A stretch of DNA of 64,000 bases from Actinopolyspora biskrensis (GCF_013408175.1 NZ_JACBYW010000006.1:310001-374000); one strand, 5' to 3'; shown: positions 32,773 through 42,916, counted from the stretch's first letter. Notes: generated by a model from the letters alone, not told the origin. Numbers and translations are program-made.

Positions 32773-33993
32773 ATGACCGAAGCAGTCATCGTCGCAACAG
32801 CGCGCTCCCCCATCGGCCGCGCGGGCAAGGGGTCGCTGGTGGACATGCGCCCGGACGACCTGAGCGCGCAGATGGTGCGCGCGGCGCTGGACAAGGTACC
32901 GGAGCTCGACCCGGGTGAGATCGACGACCTGATGCTCGGGTGCGGCCTGCCCGGCGGGGAGCAGGGCTTCAACATGGGTCGGGTGGTCTCGGTGCTGCTC
33001 GGTTACGACCACCTGCCCGGCACCACGATCACCCGTTACTGCTCCTCCAGCCTGCAGACCACCCGGATGGCCATGCACGCCATCAAGGCCGGCGAGGGGG
33101 ACGTGTTCATCAGCGCCGGTGTGGAAGCGGTCTCACGTTTCGCCAACGGCAACTCCGACTCCTGGCCCGAGACCACCAACCCCCTGTTCAACCAGGCGCA
33201 GCAGCGCACGCAACGAACCGGTGAGCAGGGTGCGGACGACTGGACCGACCCGCGCGAGTTCGACGCGCTGCCCGACGTCTACATCCCGATGGGGCAGACC
33301 GCCGAGAACCTGGCACGGGCCAAGGGCATCGACAAGGACGAGATGGACGAGTTCGGGGTCCGCTCGCAGAACCTGGCGGAGAAGGCCAACGCCAACGGGT
33401 TCTGGCAGCGGGAGATCACCCCGGTCACCACTCCCTCCGGTTCCGTGATCGACACCGACGACGGCCCACGGCCCGGCGTGACCAAGGAGTCGGTCGCCGG
33501 GCTCAAACCCGTGTTCCGCCCGGACGGCAGGATCACCGCTGCCAACGCCTGCCCCCTCAACGACGGGGCCGCGGCCCTGGTCGTCATGAGCGACCGCAAG
33601 GCCGAGCAACTCGGGCTCACGCCGCTGGCGCGGATCGTGTCCACCGGAGTCTCCGCGTTGTCGCCGGAGATCATGGGGCTCGGCCCCGTCGAGGCCTCCC
33701 GCCAGGCGTTGAGCCGGGCCGGCATGGGCGCGGGGGACATGGACCTGGTCGAGATCAACGAGGCGTTCGCCGCCCAGGTGATCCCCTCCTACCGGGAGCT
33801 GGGCGTTCCGCTGGACAAGCTCAACGTGAACGGCGGGGCGATCGCCGTGGGACACCCGTTCGGGATGACCGGCGCCCGCATCACCACCACGCTGCTGAAC
33901 TCGCTGCGGTTCCACGACAAGCAGTTCGGCCTGGAGACGATGTGCGTCGGCGGCGGCCAGGGCATGGCCATGGTTCTGGAGCGGCTCAGCTGA
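32773..33993 (+). CDS. fadA: Acetyl-CoA C-acyltransferase (thiolase, FadA type)
   Basis: 406 residues from the ATG seven bases after AGGAG. The acyl-accepting cysteine lies in [10 protein letters not shown] (residue 90), the active-site histidine in [10 protein letters not shown], and the second cysteine in [12 protein letters not shown]. It cleaves 3-ketoacyl-CoA in beta-oxidation or makes acetoacetyl-CoA in reverse. It corresponds by position to fadA3 (Rv1074c). No partner fadB is adjacent. Conserved gene order stops just after this gene, where the mobile island starts. Confidence 0.92.
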   Translation: MTEAVIVATARSPIGRAGKGSLVDMRPDDLSAQMVRAALDKVPELDPGEIDDLMLGCGLPGGEQGFNMGRVVSVLLGYDHLPGTTITRYCSSSLQTTRMAMHAIKAGEGDVFISAGVEAVSRFANGNSDSWPETTNPLFNQAQQRTQRTGEQGADDWTDPREFDALPDVYIPMGQTAENLARAKGIDKDEMDEFGVRSQNLAEKANANGFWQREITPVTTPSGSVIDTDDGPRPGVTKESVAGLKPVFRPDGRITAANACPLNDGAAALVVMSDRKAEQLGLTPLARIVSTGVSALSPEIMGLGPVEASRQALSRAGMGAGDMDLVEINEAFAAQVIPSYRELGVPLDKLNVNGGAIAVGHPFGMTGARITTTLLNSLRFHDKQFGLETMCVGGGQGMAMVLERLS

Positions 33994-34088
33994 GACCGGT
34001 CCGGGCACGGGTGGGATTCGTCGAGGTGCTCCCGACGGATCCCACCCGGCCATCCAGCTTCCGAGTATTGGACAGCTAAAATCCACAT

Positions 34089-34867
34089 CTAGTACTACAC
34101 GCAGAACATTTCTCCATAGTGCCCCACTAAAGGAAAAAACCCCAGAAAATCACACCAGGAGAAATGGGGTTGCGAAATATAGCTTGGCGAAATGCAGCAT
34201 TATAGTTCTATACTGCACCTATGCAGTACTACCTATTTACAGAAAATAGAGCGTTCTGTAAATTACTATCAGGGATTCATCTGAACACAGGGATCCGCAC
34301 TCGGGGATGCTTCTACATATCCCTCACCCTCTCGGATCCAAAACTTTGAACAGACATGAGCATTGGGGTAGCTTCCGTTTACTTCCAACCACCTGCTGTG
34401 CTCTTCAATTCCACCAAAGTTCCCCCAGCAGTCAGTTTTTGTGTTAAAGTCTGGCCCGCTCCACTCCCATTGCCATTGATTACCATACACGATATAGACT
34501 TGAAAATGACCATAACTACTTTCGCAAGGCGAAAAAGATTGCATGGCCCTAACAGTATTCACATAATCCCCTTGTCCTGTCACTTCAGTACAGTGCCTCC
34601 ATCCAGCAGAGGGGACATTACAATCACTTAAGTTCTGTTTCACAGTTGGCTTCTCAGAATCCACACCAGAAGACTCAGCAGCTTGCGCAGGAAAATTCAT
34701 ACCAAAAAAAGATGCAACACAAACAGACAATACGGATATAAGCTTTACTTTGCGCATTCCAGAAACACCCCATATGTTCTTCCTCTATGGACAGTGGCCA
34801 TCTAAGCAAAGAAATGACTTCCTGTCAATGGGACGTGAAAACACTACTCTAAATTACCTAGTACTAC
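34089..34867. repeat. Direct 10-bp repeats flanking the secreted protein gene
   Basis: CTAGTACTAC occurs at 34089-34098 and again at 34858-34867, bracketing the cysteine-rich protein gene; the shorter AGTACTAC recurs at about 34225. A stem AACCCCA/TGGGGTT (about 34138-34171) inside may be its terminator. The repeats could be a target duplication or remains of mobile-element ends. Confidence 0.4.
34269..34757 (-). CDS. Cysteine-rich secreted protein, unknown, foreign composition
   Basis: 162 residues with a textbook signal peptide (MRKVKLISVLSVCVASFFG, cut after AQA near residue 26). The mature part of about 135 residues has six cysteines (DCN, HCTE, PCESS, DCWGN, VCSK, PCVQ), probably three disulphides, and many aromatic residues (WQWEW, SRW). 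No catalytic motif is recognised. The gene is strikingly AT-rich and uses codons such as AAA and ATA that neighbours avoid, so it was acquired horizontally. It may be a secreted effector, inhibitor or binding protein; I cannot choose. Intact, unlike almost everything else in this island. Confidence 0.7.
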   Translation of the reverse strand: MRKVKLISVLSVCVASFFGMNFPAQAAESSGVDSEKPTVKQNLSDCNVPSAGWRHCTEVTGQGDYVNTVRAMQSFSPCESSYGHFQVYIVYGNQWQWEWSGPDFNTKTDCWGNFGGIEEHSRWLEVNGSYPNAHVCSKFWIREGEGYVEASPSADPCVQMNP

Positions 34868-35230
34868 AGCCAGACTTGTACGATCGCTGGTAGTGAAAGA
34901 CGTCAACAACGGACGGCCACCGTGTACCTATGTAGTGTCGCGCAGATGCAGTGTCGTGCAAACGGTGTTGTAGATCATAACATGTGATGCTATCGAATGA
35001 CAGGCGACGTTGGACGGGTCGTGGGCCGGACGGCGGTCTGAGTTCGTCCAGAATGAGCCACGACAGCAACCTCGAGCTCTAGTGCAGAGTGACACCTAGG
35101 CAGTGTCGCAGAAAAACTGCTGGAGTCTGATCGAGCTGCCCCATGATACTCCCCCGACCGGACTGCAACATCTGCTGCGCGATCCGTCTCGGATAGCGAC
35201 GTGGTCCACGATTTTGCGCAGAGAATATTA
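34868..35230. other. Intergenic, island sequence
   Basis: 363 bp between the secreted protein and the IS5-like element. It has mixed composition and no recognisable gene. A minus-strand 71-codon frame here has no known domain. It is probably the remains of older insertions. Confidence 0.35.
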
Positions 35231-36098
35231 AAGGTTATGCACTGAACTGTTTACCAGAACTCTTGGAGTCGCCGGATCACGGTAATGATGTGGAGGATTC
35301 GTTGGAGTTGGACAAGTGAGCGACAGTATCGGCTGGCGAGGATGATCCAGCTTTTCAGGTGGGCGATGGCGCGTTCGATCGGATATAGTAGGAACGCTAT
35401 TGTCGTGTTGACTTTGTCTCTGTCGGGGTCGAGTGTTCCGTTTTTCGGTGTTTTGTGGGGTTGCGTGATGGCGCTGCCCAGGTAGCCGAGATCGCCGATG
35501 GTGTTGGTATGGTTCAGCGTGTTGTACAGGGATGATCTCCGGAATACCGTGAGGTCGTGGGTGGCGCCGGGAAAGATCTCTGAGTATGCGAGAAGGTTCC
35601 CGTGGAGATCGGTGGTCAGCTGCAGGCGGACTCCGTAGCGTCGGTGCTTTCCCGAGTACAGCATCTCCTGGTCACGACGGTTTCCTGTGGGGATGTGTAC
35701 GCCATCGACACTCGTCTGTGGAGCTCCTCAAATGGGGCGTGTATCCCGTCCATGACCTCGGCCAGGGCGGGCTCGGTCCGACGCAGCACCCGCGAGATCG
35801 TCGACTGACTCGTGTTCCGAAAGGCTGCCAGTTGTTTCTGGGTCAGATTCGTCCGGTAGGACTCCAGTGTCACCACCAGGGCCATGAACACCGACAGCGT
35901 GTTCTTCGGGTCCCACTGAATCACCTCACTGATCCGCTCAGCCAGCCAGCACAGTTGGTCCTCACTCAGCCCTGTGGTACCCTCGTAACGCAACGTTCTT
36001 CCCTTGAGTATATGGCGTTTTTGGTCAAATTCCATCGTACCCGGAAAGGCCGTTTCTTTTTATTTCCACCCTCGTCTTCAACTCACCTGCATAGCCTT
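35231..36098 (-). mobile_element. IS5-like insertion sequence A, about 870 bp
   Basis: The ends are AAGGTTATGCACTGA at the left and, reversed, AAGGCTATGCAGGTGA at the right: imperfect terminal inverted repeats. Between them lies one frameshifted transposase gene. The element is AT-richer than the backbone. Confidence 0.6.
35251..36035 (-). pseudogene. DDE transposase of IS5-like element A, frameshifted
   Basis: The N-terminal part (from 36035) is helical with a helix-turn-helix (LTQKQLAAFRNTSQSTISRVL). The DDE part continues in another frame: VDGVHIPTGNRRDQEMLY supplies the first Asp, then FPGATHDLTVF and DLGYLGS the second, and PIERAIAHLKSW the Glu helix, ending at 35251. The switch lies around 35705-35735. 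Some IS5-group elements use programmed frameshifting; here the overlap lacks an obvious slippery run, so I favour inactivation. Confidence 0.65.
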
Positions 36099-36401
36099 CA
36101 TCAAGCGTCCGCTCAAGCGGGAGTACTTCAGGTTGCTTCTATTTCTTTGTATATCTGATTTCGCTACTCCCGAGACACATCTCTACGAATCGATCAAACT
36201 CGGCATCGATGTCAGCATGCACACGGGTATGGTTGCTTCGACGGTAGGCCAAGCGATGCGCCACAGCTAACGCAGCGTAGATGTGGATGTCATGTGGCAA
36301 CCATACGATGACATCGTCAAGTTCCTTCGTACGTCGATTTCAGACTGCGACCACGGCATCACCACAATGACCTCATCGCCAGCCATTCATCCATCACGAG
36401 G

Positions 36402-36683
36402 TTGACCGCCCGCGCTCGCGAATTCGGCAACATGCTCACCCAACGCCACGGCATCGACCTCGACACCTGGATCACCGCCGTGCGTAGCGACAACTTGCCC
36501 GCTATGTACGCCTTCACCGACAGACTCACCAAAGACCAAGAAACTCTCGCTGCAGGGATAACCCTGCCTTATATCAACGGACTAACCGAAGGCGTCATCA
36601 ACAAAATCAAGATGCTGAAACGGAAGACCTACGGCAGAGTCAGCTTTGCCTTACTCCGTAAACGAATCCTCCTCATGAACTGA
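36402..36683 (+). pseudogene. ISL3-family transposase, C-terminal remnant
   Basis: About 93 codons. The signature PYINGLTEGVINKIKMLKRKTYGR is the C-terminal catalytic block of ISL3 transposases. The rest of the gene is missing: 36099-36401 shows only short stretches that could be diverged upstream pieces. Confidence 0.65.
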
Positions 36684-36726
36684 GAGACTACAACCTTCCC
36701 ATATCACGAAGCCTTGGACAGAGCCG

Positions 36727-36870
36727 TTAGATAGAGACTCCCGACAGTCCAGTTGAATACACGATTGGCGGGTGGACGACCCCAATGTGGTGGCGATGAT
36801 GATTGTATTCGTGGAGCCAGTTGAGCAAGATAGCGCACCCTTGGGTTTCTGAGGAGTAAGGTTGGGCTTA
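36727..36870 (-). pseudogene. IS481 transposase, C-terminal piece (split)
   Basis: Read on the minus strand this gives AQPYSSETQ, then WLHEYNHHRHHIGV and a GLSGVSI end: the last 45 or so residues of an IS481-type integrase. The rest of that gene is at 38594-39438, on the same strand. The missing middle is not lost: two IS5-type elements (36871-38589) sit exactly between the pieces. Confidence 0.65.
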
Positions 36871-37719
36871 GAGCTTCTAACACGTTGACGATCTCGGCTT
36901 GAGATGATCGTGGTGTGGCTGCGCCGTGGGTGGTCTCGGACGAGTTGTGGGAGCGGATCGAGCCGCTGTTGCCGGTGCGTCCGGCGAGTCGGACGGCTCC
37001 GAAGCCGCTGCCGGACCGACAGGTGTTGCAGAGGATCCTGTTCGTGCTGGTCACCGGTATCGACTGGGAGGACCTGCCGCAAGAGCTGGGATTCGGATCC
37101 GGGATGACGTGCTGGCGCCGCCTGCGCGACTGGCAGCAAGCCGGGGTCCTCGACCAGCTCCACGAGGTACTGCTGGCCGAACTCAACGCGGCCGGACAGA
37201 TCGACTGGTCACACGCGTGTGTAGACGCCTCCCACATCCGCGCGAAAGGGGGGTCCGCGACAGGCCCAAGCCCTCCTCGACCGCGGCAAGACCGGCTCGA
37301 AACACCACCTGATCTGCGACGGCGGCGGAGTTCCCCTCGTCACGACACTCACCAGTGGCAACCGCAACGACATCACCCAACTCCTCCCACTCGTCGACGC
37401 CGTTCCACCCGTCCGAGGTCGCCGAGGGCGCCCGCGCCACCGACCGGAGGTCGTCGTGGCAGACCGCGGCTACGACCATGACCGGTACCGAGACCGACTA
37501 CGCCACCGAGGAATCCAGCCGCTGATCAGCCGCCGTGGCACTCGCGACACCAACCAACCCGTGCGCTGGGTCGTCGAGCAAACCCTGGCGCTGCTGCACC
37601 AGTTCCGGCGCCTGGCCGAACGCTGACAACGCCGCATCGACACCCACCGCGGCTTCCTCACCCTCGCCTGCGGCCTCATCTGCTGGCGCCGACTCCCACA
37701 CCGAATGCGTTAGGAGCTC
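36871..37719 (+). mobile_element. IS5-type element B (defective copy), about 849 bp
   Basis: Ends are GAGCTTCTAAC at the left and GTTAGGAGCTC at the right (inverted repeats), flanked by TTAG on both sides, matching the YTAR target preference of IS5 elements. The same element occurs again at 55049-55896 with nearly equal length. It is inserted inside the IS481 remnant. Confidence 0.7.
36915..37711 (+). pseudogene. IS5-family transposase of element B, frameshift plus stop
   Basis: The start MAAPWVVSDELWERIEPLLP and the DUF4096-like region run to RAKGG near 37250. The frame then shifts, and the DDE half continues with KTGSKHHLICDGGGVPL, VADRGYD and WVVEQTLALLHQF. A TGA near 37624 replaces the TGG (Trp) seen in the copy at 55049. 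The frameshift at RAKGG is where related elements join orfA and orfB; the stop codon makes this copy dead. Confidence 0.7.
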
Positions 37720-37723
37720 TTAG

Positions 37724-38589
37724 ACCGTGTCTTACTTGGTGAGTTTTTTGTAGCAGGTGAGGGCGGCAGCGAGGGTTAGGAAGGCGGCGAAGTGGTTGCC
37801 GTAGCGTTCGTATCGGGTGGTCAGTCGTCGATAACCGGCCAGCCAGGAGACGGTGCGTTCGACGGCCCACCGGTGTTGTCCGAGGGTGGTCGAGGTGTCG
37901 ATGTCGCGGCGGGCGATGCGAGCGGTGATGGAATGCCGACGGAGCCAGCGAGGCAACTCGGGATGGTCATAGGCTTTGTCGGAGTGCAGCTTGTCCGGGC
38001 GGAACCGTCGCGGCCCACGTCGGCTACGGGTGGGCGGGATCGCCAGCACCAGAGGGATCAGAGCGTGGCTGTCATGAGTGTTGGCCGCCGAGATCCCCAC
38101 CGACAGGGGGATGCCGCCCCGTTCCGTGCTGATGTGGATCGTGCTGCCGGATTTTCCGCGGTCGACCGGATTGGGGCCGGTCAGCCAGCCCCTTTTTTCG
38201 CGCGGACGCTGGCCGCGTCCACGATCGCTCGGGACCAGTCCAGCTGTCCGAAAACCACCCAGCTCGTCCAGCACCGCCCGATGCAGCCTGCGCCAGAGCC
38301 CCTCGCGTGTCCAGCGTTGAAACCACCGATGCGCTCCTCGGGGTGCTCACCCCGAAACTGGGTGGGAGATGCCGCCAGACGCAGCCACTGGTGACCACGA
38401 ACACGATCGCGGTAAACACCGCCCGCGCCTCCGCTCCGAGCCCGGCCACCACCCTGCGGACGCACCCCCCGCCTGCGGGATCAACGGCTCGACCAACGCT
38501 CTGACCACTCGTCGCCGCACCAACCGACGCGACAACTCATCCATCACCCACGATCATCACATCCCCACACAACCAACTGAGACAAGCTT
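37724..38589 (-). mobile_element. IS5-type element C (a different subgroup), about 866 bp
   Basis: Imperfect inverted ends (ACCGTGTCTTACTTGGT at the left; reversed right end AAGCTTGTCTCAGTTGGT) are flanked by TTAG at 37720-37723 and 38590-38593. The transposase is broken in at least two places: an N-terminal frame from 38547 (LSRRLVRRRVVRALVEPLIP), a middle frame around 38452 (AIVFVVTSGCVWRHLPP) and a C-terminal frame from about 38270 to 37732 (TGPNPVDRGKSGS, WAVERTVSWLAGYRRL). It is not functional. Confidence 0.7.
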
Positions 38590-38593
38590 TTAG

Positions 38594-39438
38594 GCCCATT
38601 CGTCGAGCAGAGTACGGTGGAAACGCTCGACTATGCCGTCGGTCTGTGGGCCAGAGGTGCAGGTGCGTTGTGGCTGATGCTGGCCGTATGCAGCGCCTGT
38701 TACCCAGGGGTGGGATCGGTAACAGGCGCCGTTACCGGTCAGGAATCATCGGATGTCGATACCCGCTGCGTCGATGCTTGCACTCGTTTCCAGAACGCTG
38801 TGGCGGTGGTTTTCGTTTCATCGGGCAGGATTTCGGTGTAGGCCAGCCTGCTGTGATCGTCCAGGGTGGTGTGCAGCTAGGCTTGACCCAGCTTCTCGCG
38901 GGAGCTGGTGTATTGTTGATGACTGGCTGACTGCGGGTGCTGTGTCAGCCACCAGTGGCACGCCCGTGGACTGTGTGACCATCTCCGTCGGGAATGGTGC
39001 CCAGCTTTGTGATGTCGACGCGCGTCAGACCGCTGGCCTAGGCATATTCGTAGCGGCGGATCACGCGCCCGGCGCCCCGAGCCAGATGATGCAGACAAGC
39101 GATGTCGTAGCGGGATAGCATCGGTGCACCGTAGAGTGCTACCAACCCCAGGAATCCGGCGATGCGAGCCAGGCTCCACCGAGACGCAGCAGCCGGACTA
39201 TGATGATGCCCGCTCAGGCCGGATCAACGTAGGCCGTGGGCTCGTATGCGGGCGGTTGGACGAGCCGACCATGCCAGTCTCGCCCTCGGCACGGTAACGC
39301 TTGACCCACTTGTTGAGCCGTGCCCACCGCGCCCCGGAACCGCTTCGCGGCACAGCCCAGCGGCCAGTTCTCGTCGATGACACACCGCGCCAAACGCAAC
39401 CGGCCGAGCGGAGTCAACGGGGTATCACCGCGAACCAT
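38594..39438 (-). pseudogene. IS481-family transposase, N-terminal and core piece (split, decayed)
   Basis: The start at 39438 reads TPLTPLGRLRLARCVIDENW, the usual IS481 N-terminus, followed by frame changes. The core reads LHTTLDDHSRLAYTEILPDE, then LTGNGACYRSHPW and finally GPQTDGIVERFHRTLLDEWA at 38594, where element C is inserted. Several stops and shifts show an old, dead copy. The final part continues at 36870. Confidence 0.7.
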
Positions 39439-39556
39439 GAGGGCCTCCTGGAGGTTCGGTGCAGATTATGGTGATCCGCACCGAACCCGGATGGCCTTCC
39501 TAATCCAAAAACATCCGAACCGTGTCGGACGTACACAATCTCCTCAGGCAGTACAC

Positions 39557-40357
39557 CTAGTCGTTCTGCAGGTAGGACAGCAACCGCAGGATCTCCAGGT
39601 AGAGCCAGATCAGCGTGACCATCAGGCTGAAGGCGATGTACCAGGAGTACTGGGCGTCCACCCCGTTCTTGATGGCCCGGTCGGCCTCGTCGAAGTCCAG
39701 CAGGAAGACGAACGCGGCGATACCGATGCACAGCAGGCTGAAGCCGATGGCCAGCGGACCACCATCGCTGTCCCTGATGCCCAGGCCGCCCTCGACGAAG
39801 AAACCGGCGACGAGGTTGATCAGCATCAGCGTGAAGGCGCCGGCCGCGGCCCCGATGATCCACTTGGTCAGCTTGGGCGTCACCCGGATGGCCCCGGTCT
39901 TGTAGACCACCAGCATGGCGGCGAACACACCCATCGTGCCCGCGAGCGCCTGCATGATGATACCCGGATTAACCATCGAGGCGAACATGTAGCTGATCCC
40001 GCCGAGGAACACGCCCTCGACTGCCGAGTAGGCGATCACCAGCGCGGGGCTGACCTTCTTCTTGAAGATGTTGACCAGCGCCAGCACGAACCCGACGAGC
40101 GCCGCGGGCAGCGCCAGCGCAATCGCCTGCGGACCGGCGACGAAATAGGTCGCGGCCGCGGTGCCGATCGTGATCGCCAGCGTGGTGGCCGTCTTGGTCA
40201 CGACGTCGTCGATGGTCAGCGGACGTCCGGCCTGCTTGGGAGCAGTGGGTGCCTGTCCGCCGGCACCGAACGAGCCCCCGGGGGGCTGGCCGTAGTTGAA
40301 GTTCGCGTGCCCGCCCTTGGGCAGGCTCTTGAACGCAGGGTTACTGCTTGTGCGCAA
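39557..40357 (-). CDS. Bax inhibitor-1/YccA-family membrane protein
   Basis: 266 residues. The start is a TTG at 40357, five bases after GGGAGG; an ATG nearby is out of frame. A Gly/Pro-rich N-terminal arm (residues 1-45) precedes seven membrane segments with the family blocks VEGVFLGGISYMF and FDEADRAIKNG near the end. These proteins act as pH-dependent calcium leak channels in characterised members; that role is not tested in actinomycetes. It marks the return of backbone sequence after the IS island. Confidence 0.88.
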   Translation of the reverse strand: MRTSSNPAFKSLPKGGHANFNYGQPPGGSFGAGGQAPTAPKQAGRPLTIDDVVTKTATTLAITIGTAAATYFVAGPQAIALALPAALVGFVLALVNIFKKKVSPALVIAYSAVEGVFLGGISYMFASMVNPGIIMQALAGTMGVFAAMLVVYKTGAIRVTPKLTKWIIGAAAGAFTLMLINLVAGFFVEGGLGIRDSDGGPLAIGFSLLCIGIAAFVFLLDFDEADRAIKNGVDAQYSWYIAFSLMVTLIWLYLEILRLLSYLQND

Positions 40358-40544
40358 CTCATCCTCCCGGGCGTGCGTGCGCCGTCACCCGTTACAACGA
40401 TCGAGAACCGCGCACGGTTCCATGTCACGTAAAAAACACTTTACCCGTATTCGACGTTTTCCCCCACATCCTCACCCGGCCGATCGAGAGATGTCCGCCG
40501 GGTGAGGCGAAACCTCCCCGGAGGAAGTGCTCCACGTCACGGAA

Positions 40545-41720
40545 TCAACGGCGCTTCTTCTGGCTCCGCTGTGTCGCGGACTGCTTACCGGAACGGCCCT
40601 TCTGCTGCGGCCCCTTCTTTCCGGAGGAACCACCCGTGGATTTGGCGCCGCTCTTCGAGCCCCCGCTCGGTTTGCCGCCCGGTGTCCCGTTCGACTTGCC
40701 CGCGGATCCCGCCTTCGCCCCGGAACCGGACTTCTTCTCCCCCGCGCCGGAAGCACCCCCCTGCTTCCCGGAACCACCGCCGGAGCGGGTTCCGTTCTCG
40801 GACGCCCCGGAAACCGGGTCCTCCACGACGGTCCCCTCGACCGCGGTGGCCGACTCGCCCGAGCGGTCCGGCTTCTGCCCCGGCTTGGGACGGGGAGCCT
40901 CCTTCTTGGCCTCGAGGTCGCGCTCCTTCTGGCGCTGCTCCTCGCGGTCCACCTTGTTGGTGAGGAAGTGCTGCTGGCCGAGCGTCCACACGTTGTTGGC
41001 CAACCAGTAGAACAGGACGGCCATCGGCAGGAACCAGCCCGAGACCAGCGCGCCGATCGGGGCGAGGTACATCATGACCTTGCCCATCATCGCGCTCTGG
41101 GGATTGGCCATGGCCGCGTCCGACTGCCGCTTCATCGACATGCGCATCGTGAAGAACGTGGCCACCGAGGCGATGATCATCAGCGGGATCCCCACCGCGA
41201 TCATCTCGGGCCTGCTGGTGCCGAACTCCTCCAGCCGCTGCTCGGACTGGGTGATGGTGTTGGAGAGCTTGGCCCCGAAGATGTCGGCGTTGATGAAGGA
41301 GGTGACGCCCTCCTTGCCGAACACGAAGTTGCTGTCCTCGTCCGGCTTGAAGCTCCGCAGTACGTGGAAAAGGCTCAGGAAGACCGGAATCTGCACGAGA
41401 GCCGGAAGGCAGCCGCCGAGGGGGTTGACCCCCTGCTCGGACTGCATCTTCTGCATCTCCTGCATCATCTTCTGGCGGTCGTTTTTGTATTTCTCGCGGA
41501 TCTTCTGCATCTGCGGGGCGAACTTCTGCATCTTCCGCCCCGCACGGATCTGGCTCAGCGCGGGCTTGAGCAACAGGACACGCAGGGTGAAGACCAGGAA
41601 GAAGACGGCGAGCACCCAGCTGATGCCCTGGTCCTTCCCGAACAGCGTGCCGAAGATCGTGTGCCAGAACCACAGGATGGCCGACACCGGGTAGAGGATA
41701 AAGCCGAAGAAGTCCGCCAC
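40545..41720 (-). CDS. yidC: YidC/Oxa1-family membrane protein insertase
   Basis: 391 residues from a GTG eight bases after AGGAG. The core (1-260) has the first membrane segment, the cytosolic hairpin MQKFAPQMQKIREKYKNDRQK, then NPLGGCLPALVQIPVFLSLF and further segments. The C-terminal 130 residues are a Lys/Gly/Ser-rich disordered tail, which may bind ribosomes. It inserts proteins into the cytoplasmic membrane. The usual yidC neighbours rnpA, rpmH and jag are absent, so this is probably a second, non-oriC paralogue. Confidence 0.88.
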   Translation of the reverse strand: MADFFGFILYPVSAILWFWHTIFGTLFGKDQGISWVLAVFFLVFTLRVLLLKPALSQIRAGRKMQKFAPQMQKIREKYKNDRQKMMQEMQKMQSEQGVNPLGGCLPALVQIPVFLSLFHVLRSFKPDEDSNFVFGKEGVTSFINADIFGAKLSNTITQSEQRLEEFGTSRPEMIAVGIPLMIIASVATFFTMRMSMKRQSDAAMANPQSAMMGKVMMYLAPIGALVSGWFLPMAVLFYWLANNVWTLGQQHFLTNKVDREEQRQKERDLEAKKEAPRPKPGQKPDRSGESATAVEGTVVEDPVSGASENGTRSGGGSGKQGGASGAGEKKSGSGAKAGSAGKSNGTPGGKPSGGSKSGAKSTGGSSGKKGPQQKGRSGKQSATQRSQKKRR

Positions 41721-42204
41721 TCATTCACTCCTGGTCGTCGCCCGGCGTGCTCCTCCGGGCTTCACCTGCACAACCGCACCCCGTTCGCACCGCAGGGCTC
41801 AACCCCGCCAGGGTGCCACGACCGAATCCGATCACGACGCGCGGGAGGCCCCACAACCGCCTCGACCACGCGACACCGGACCGTCCGGAAAGGCCTTCCG
41901 GAACACCCCCGATCCGACCGGCGTGGGCTCCGACGTTCTCGCGCACGGACGAACCGTGCGGGGTTCTCACGCGGAGCCTCCTCCGGAGTCGGAGAGCACG
42001 GCGCTCGTCACACACGGGATTGTACGCGTGCCCGGCCGACCACGGGCACCCCGGAAAGACGCGGACACCCCGGCGGACACCGGAACGCACTCTTTCGGGA
42101 GACGTCGTCGCGGAGGCATTGACTTAAACCTTGATCGAAGTTCTAGTTTTGCTCACGTAGCCGCAGCCGGGACCGGCCGGGTCCCACGGGATCGAAGGAG
42201 CACC
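41721..42204. other. Divergent promoter region of yidC and FMN reductase
   Basis: 484 bp. TTGACT at 42119 with TCTAGT 17 bases later (42142) is a plausible promoter for the reductase. It overlaps AACCTTGATCGAAGTT, a near-palindrome that could be an operator. AAGGAG at 42195 is the reductase ribosome site. The left 390 bp show nothing recognisable. Confidence 0.4.
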
Positions 42205-42789
42205 ATGAGTTCGAACGCCCTCCGCCTCGCAGTGATCATCGGAAGTGTCCGCCAGGGCCGCTTCGGTCCCACCGTCGGCCACTGGGTCGCGAACGAAGCC
42301 GAACGGTTCGAGCGGTTCGAGGTCGACCCGATCGATCTGGCCGAGTTCCAGCTGCCCCTCGACATGGGGGACGAGTCGGGGCCGCAGGCCCAGGAGTCCG
42401 GCGACGAGCTGCGGCGCCGGCTCGGTGCCGCGGACGCCTTCGTCGTCGTCACCCCCGAGTACAACCGCAGCTTCCCCGCCGCGCTGAAGAACGTGATCGA
42501 CCACCACAACGTCGAGTGGTACGCCAAACCCGTGGGACTGGTCTCCTACGGAGGCATCGCCGGTGGCCTGCACGCGGTGGAGAACCTGCGCCAGGTCTTC
42601 GCCGAGGTGCGCGCCATGACCGTGCGGGACACGGTCAGCTTCCACGGGGCTCAGGCGGCCTTCGACGAGGAGGGGCTCCCGGTGGACCAGGCGGGGAGCA
42701 GCACCGCGGCCAAGGTGATGCTCGAGGACCTGACCTGGTGGACCCGCGCGCTGGCCGAAGCCAAGGAGAAGCGCCCCTACCTCGGCTGA
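42205..42789 (+). CDS. NAD(P)H-dependent FMN reductase / flavodoxin-like oxidoreductase
   Basis: 194 residues. The FMN phosphate loop GSVRQGRFG is at the N-terminus, and TPEYNRSFPAALKN is the diagnostic NADPH-dependent FMN reductase block, with VSYGGIAGG after it. The length fits the family. It should be a soluble dimer that reduces flavin, quinones or azo compounds; the physiological substrate is unknown. It is a single gene between yidC and the cobalamin importer. Confidence 0.88.
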   Translation: MSSNALRLAVIIGSVRQGRFGPTVGHWVANEAERFERFEVDPIDLAEFQLPLDMGDESGPQAQESGDELRRRLGAADAFVVVTPEYNRSFPAALKNVIDHHNVEWYAKPVGLVSYGGIAGGLHAVENLRQVFAEVRAMTVRDTVSFHGAQAAFDEEGLPVDQAGSSTAAKVMLEDLTWWTRALAEAKEKRPYLG

Positions 42790-42916
42790 ACCGCTCGCCG
42801 CGGGCACGGCGTGCGAGAGCGGTCGGGTGCGGTCGGGTGCGGTCGGTGAAGCCGTTCCGCACCCGCTCGCGGGGAAGCCCCGGCGAGCCGTACCGCGCGA
42901 AATCGAACTTCGCGGG

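Noticed and set aside
34854-35069. 71-codon minus-strand ORF in the island
   Set aside because: No domain, no ribosome site, and it lies in a patchwork of IS debris.
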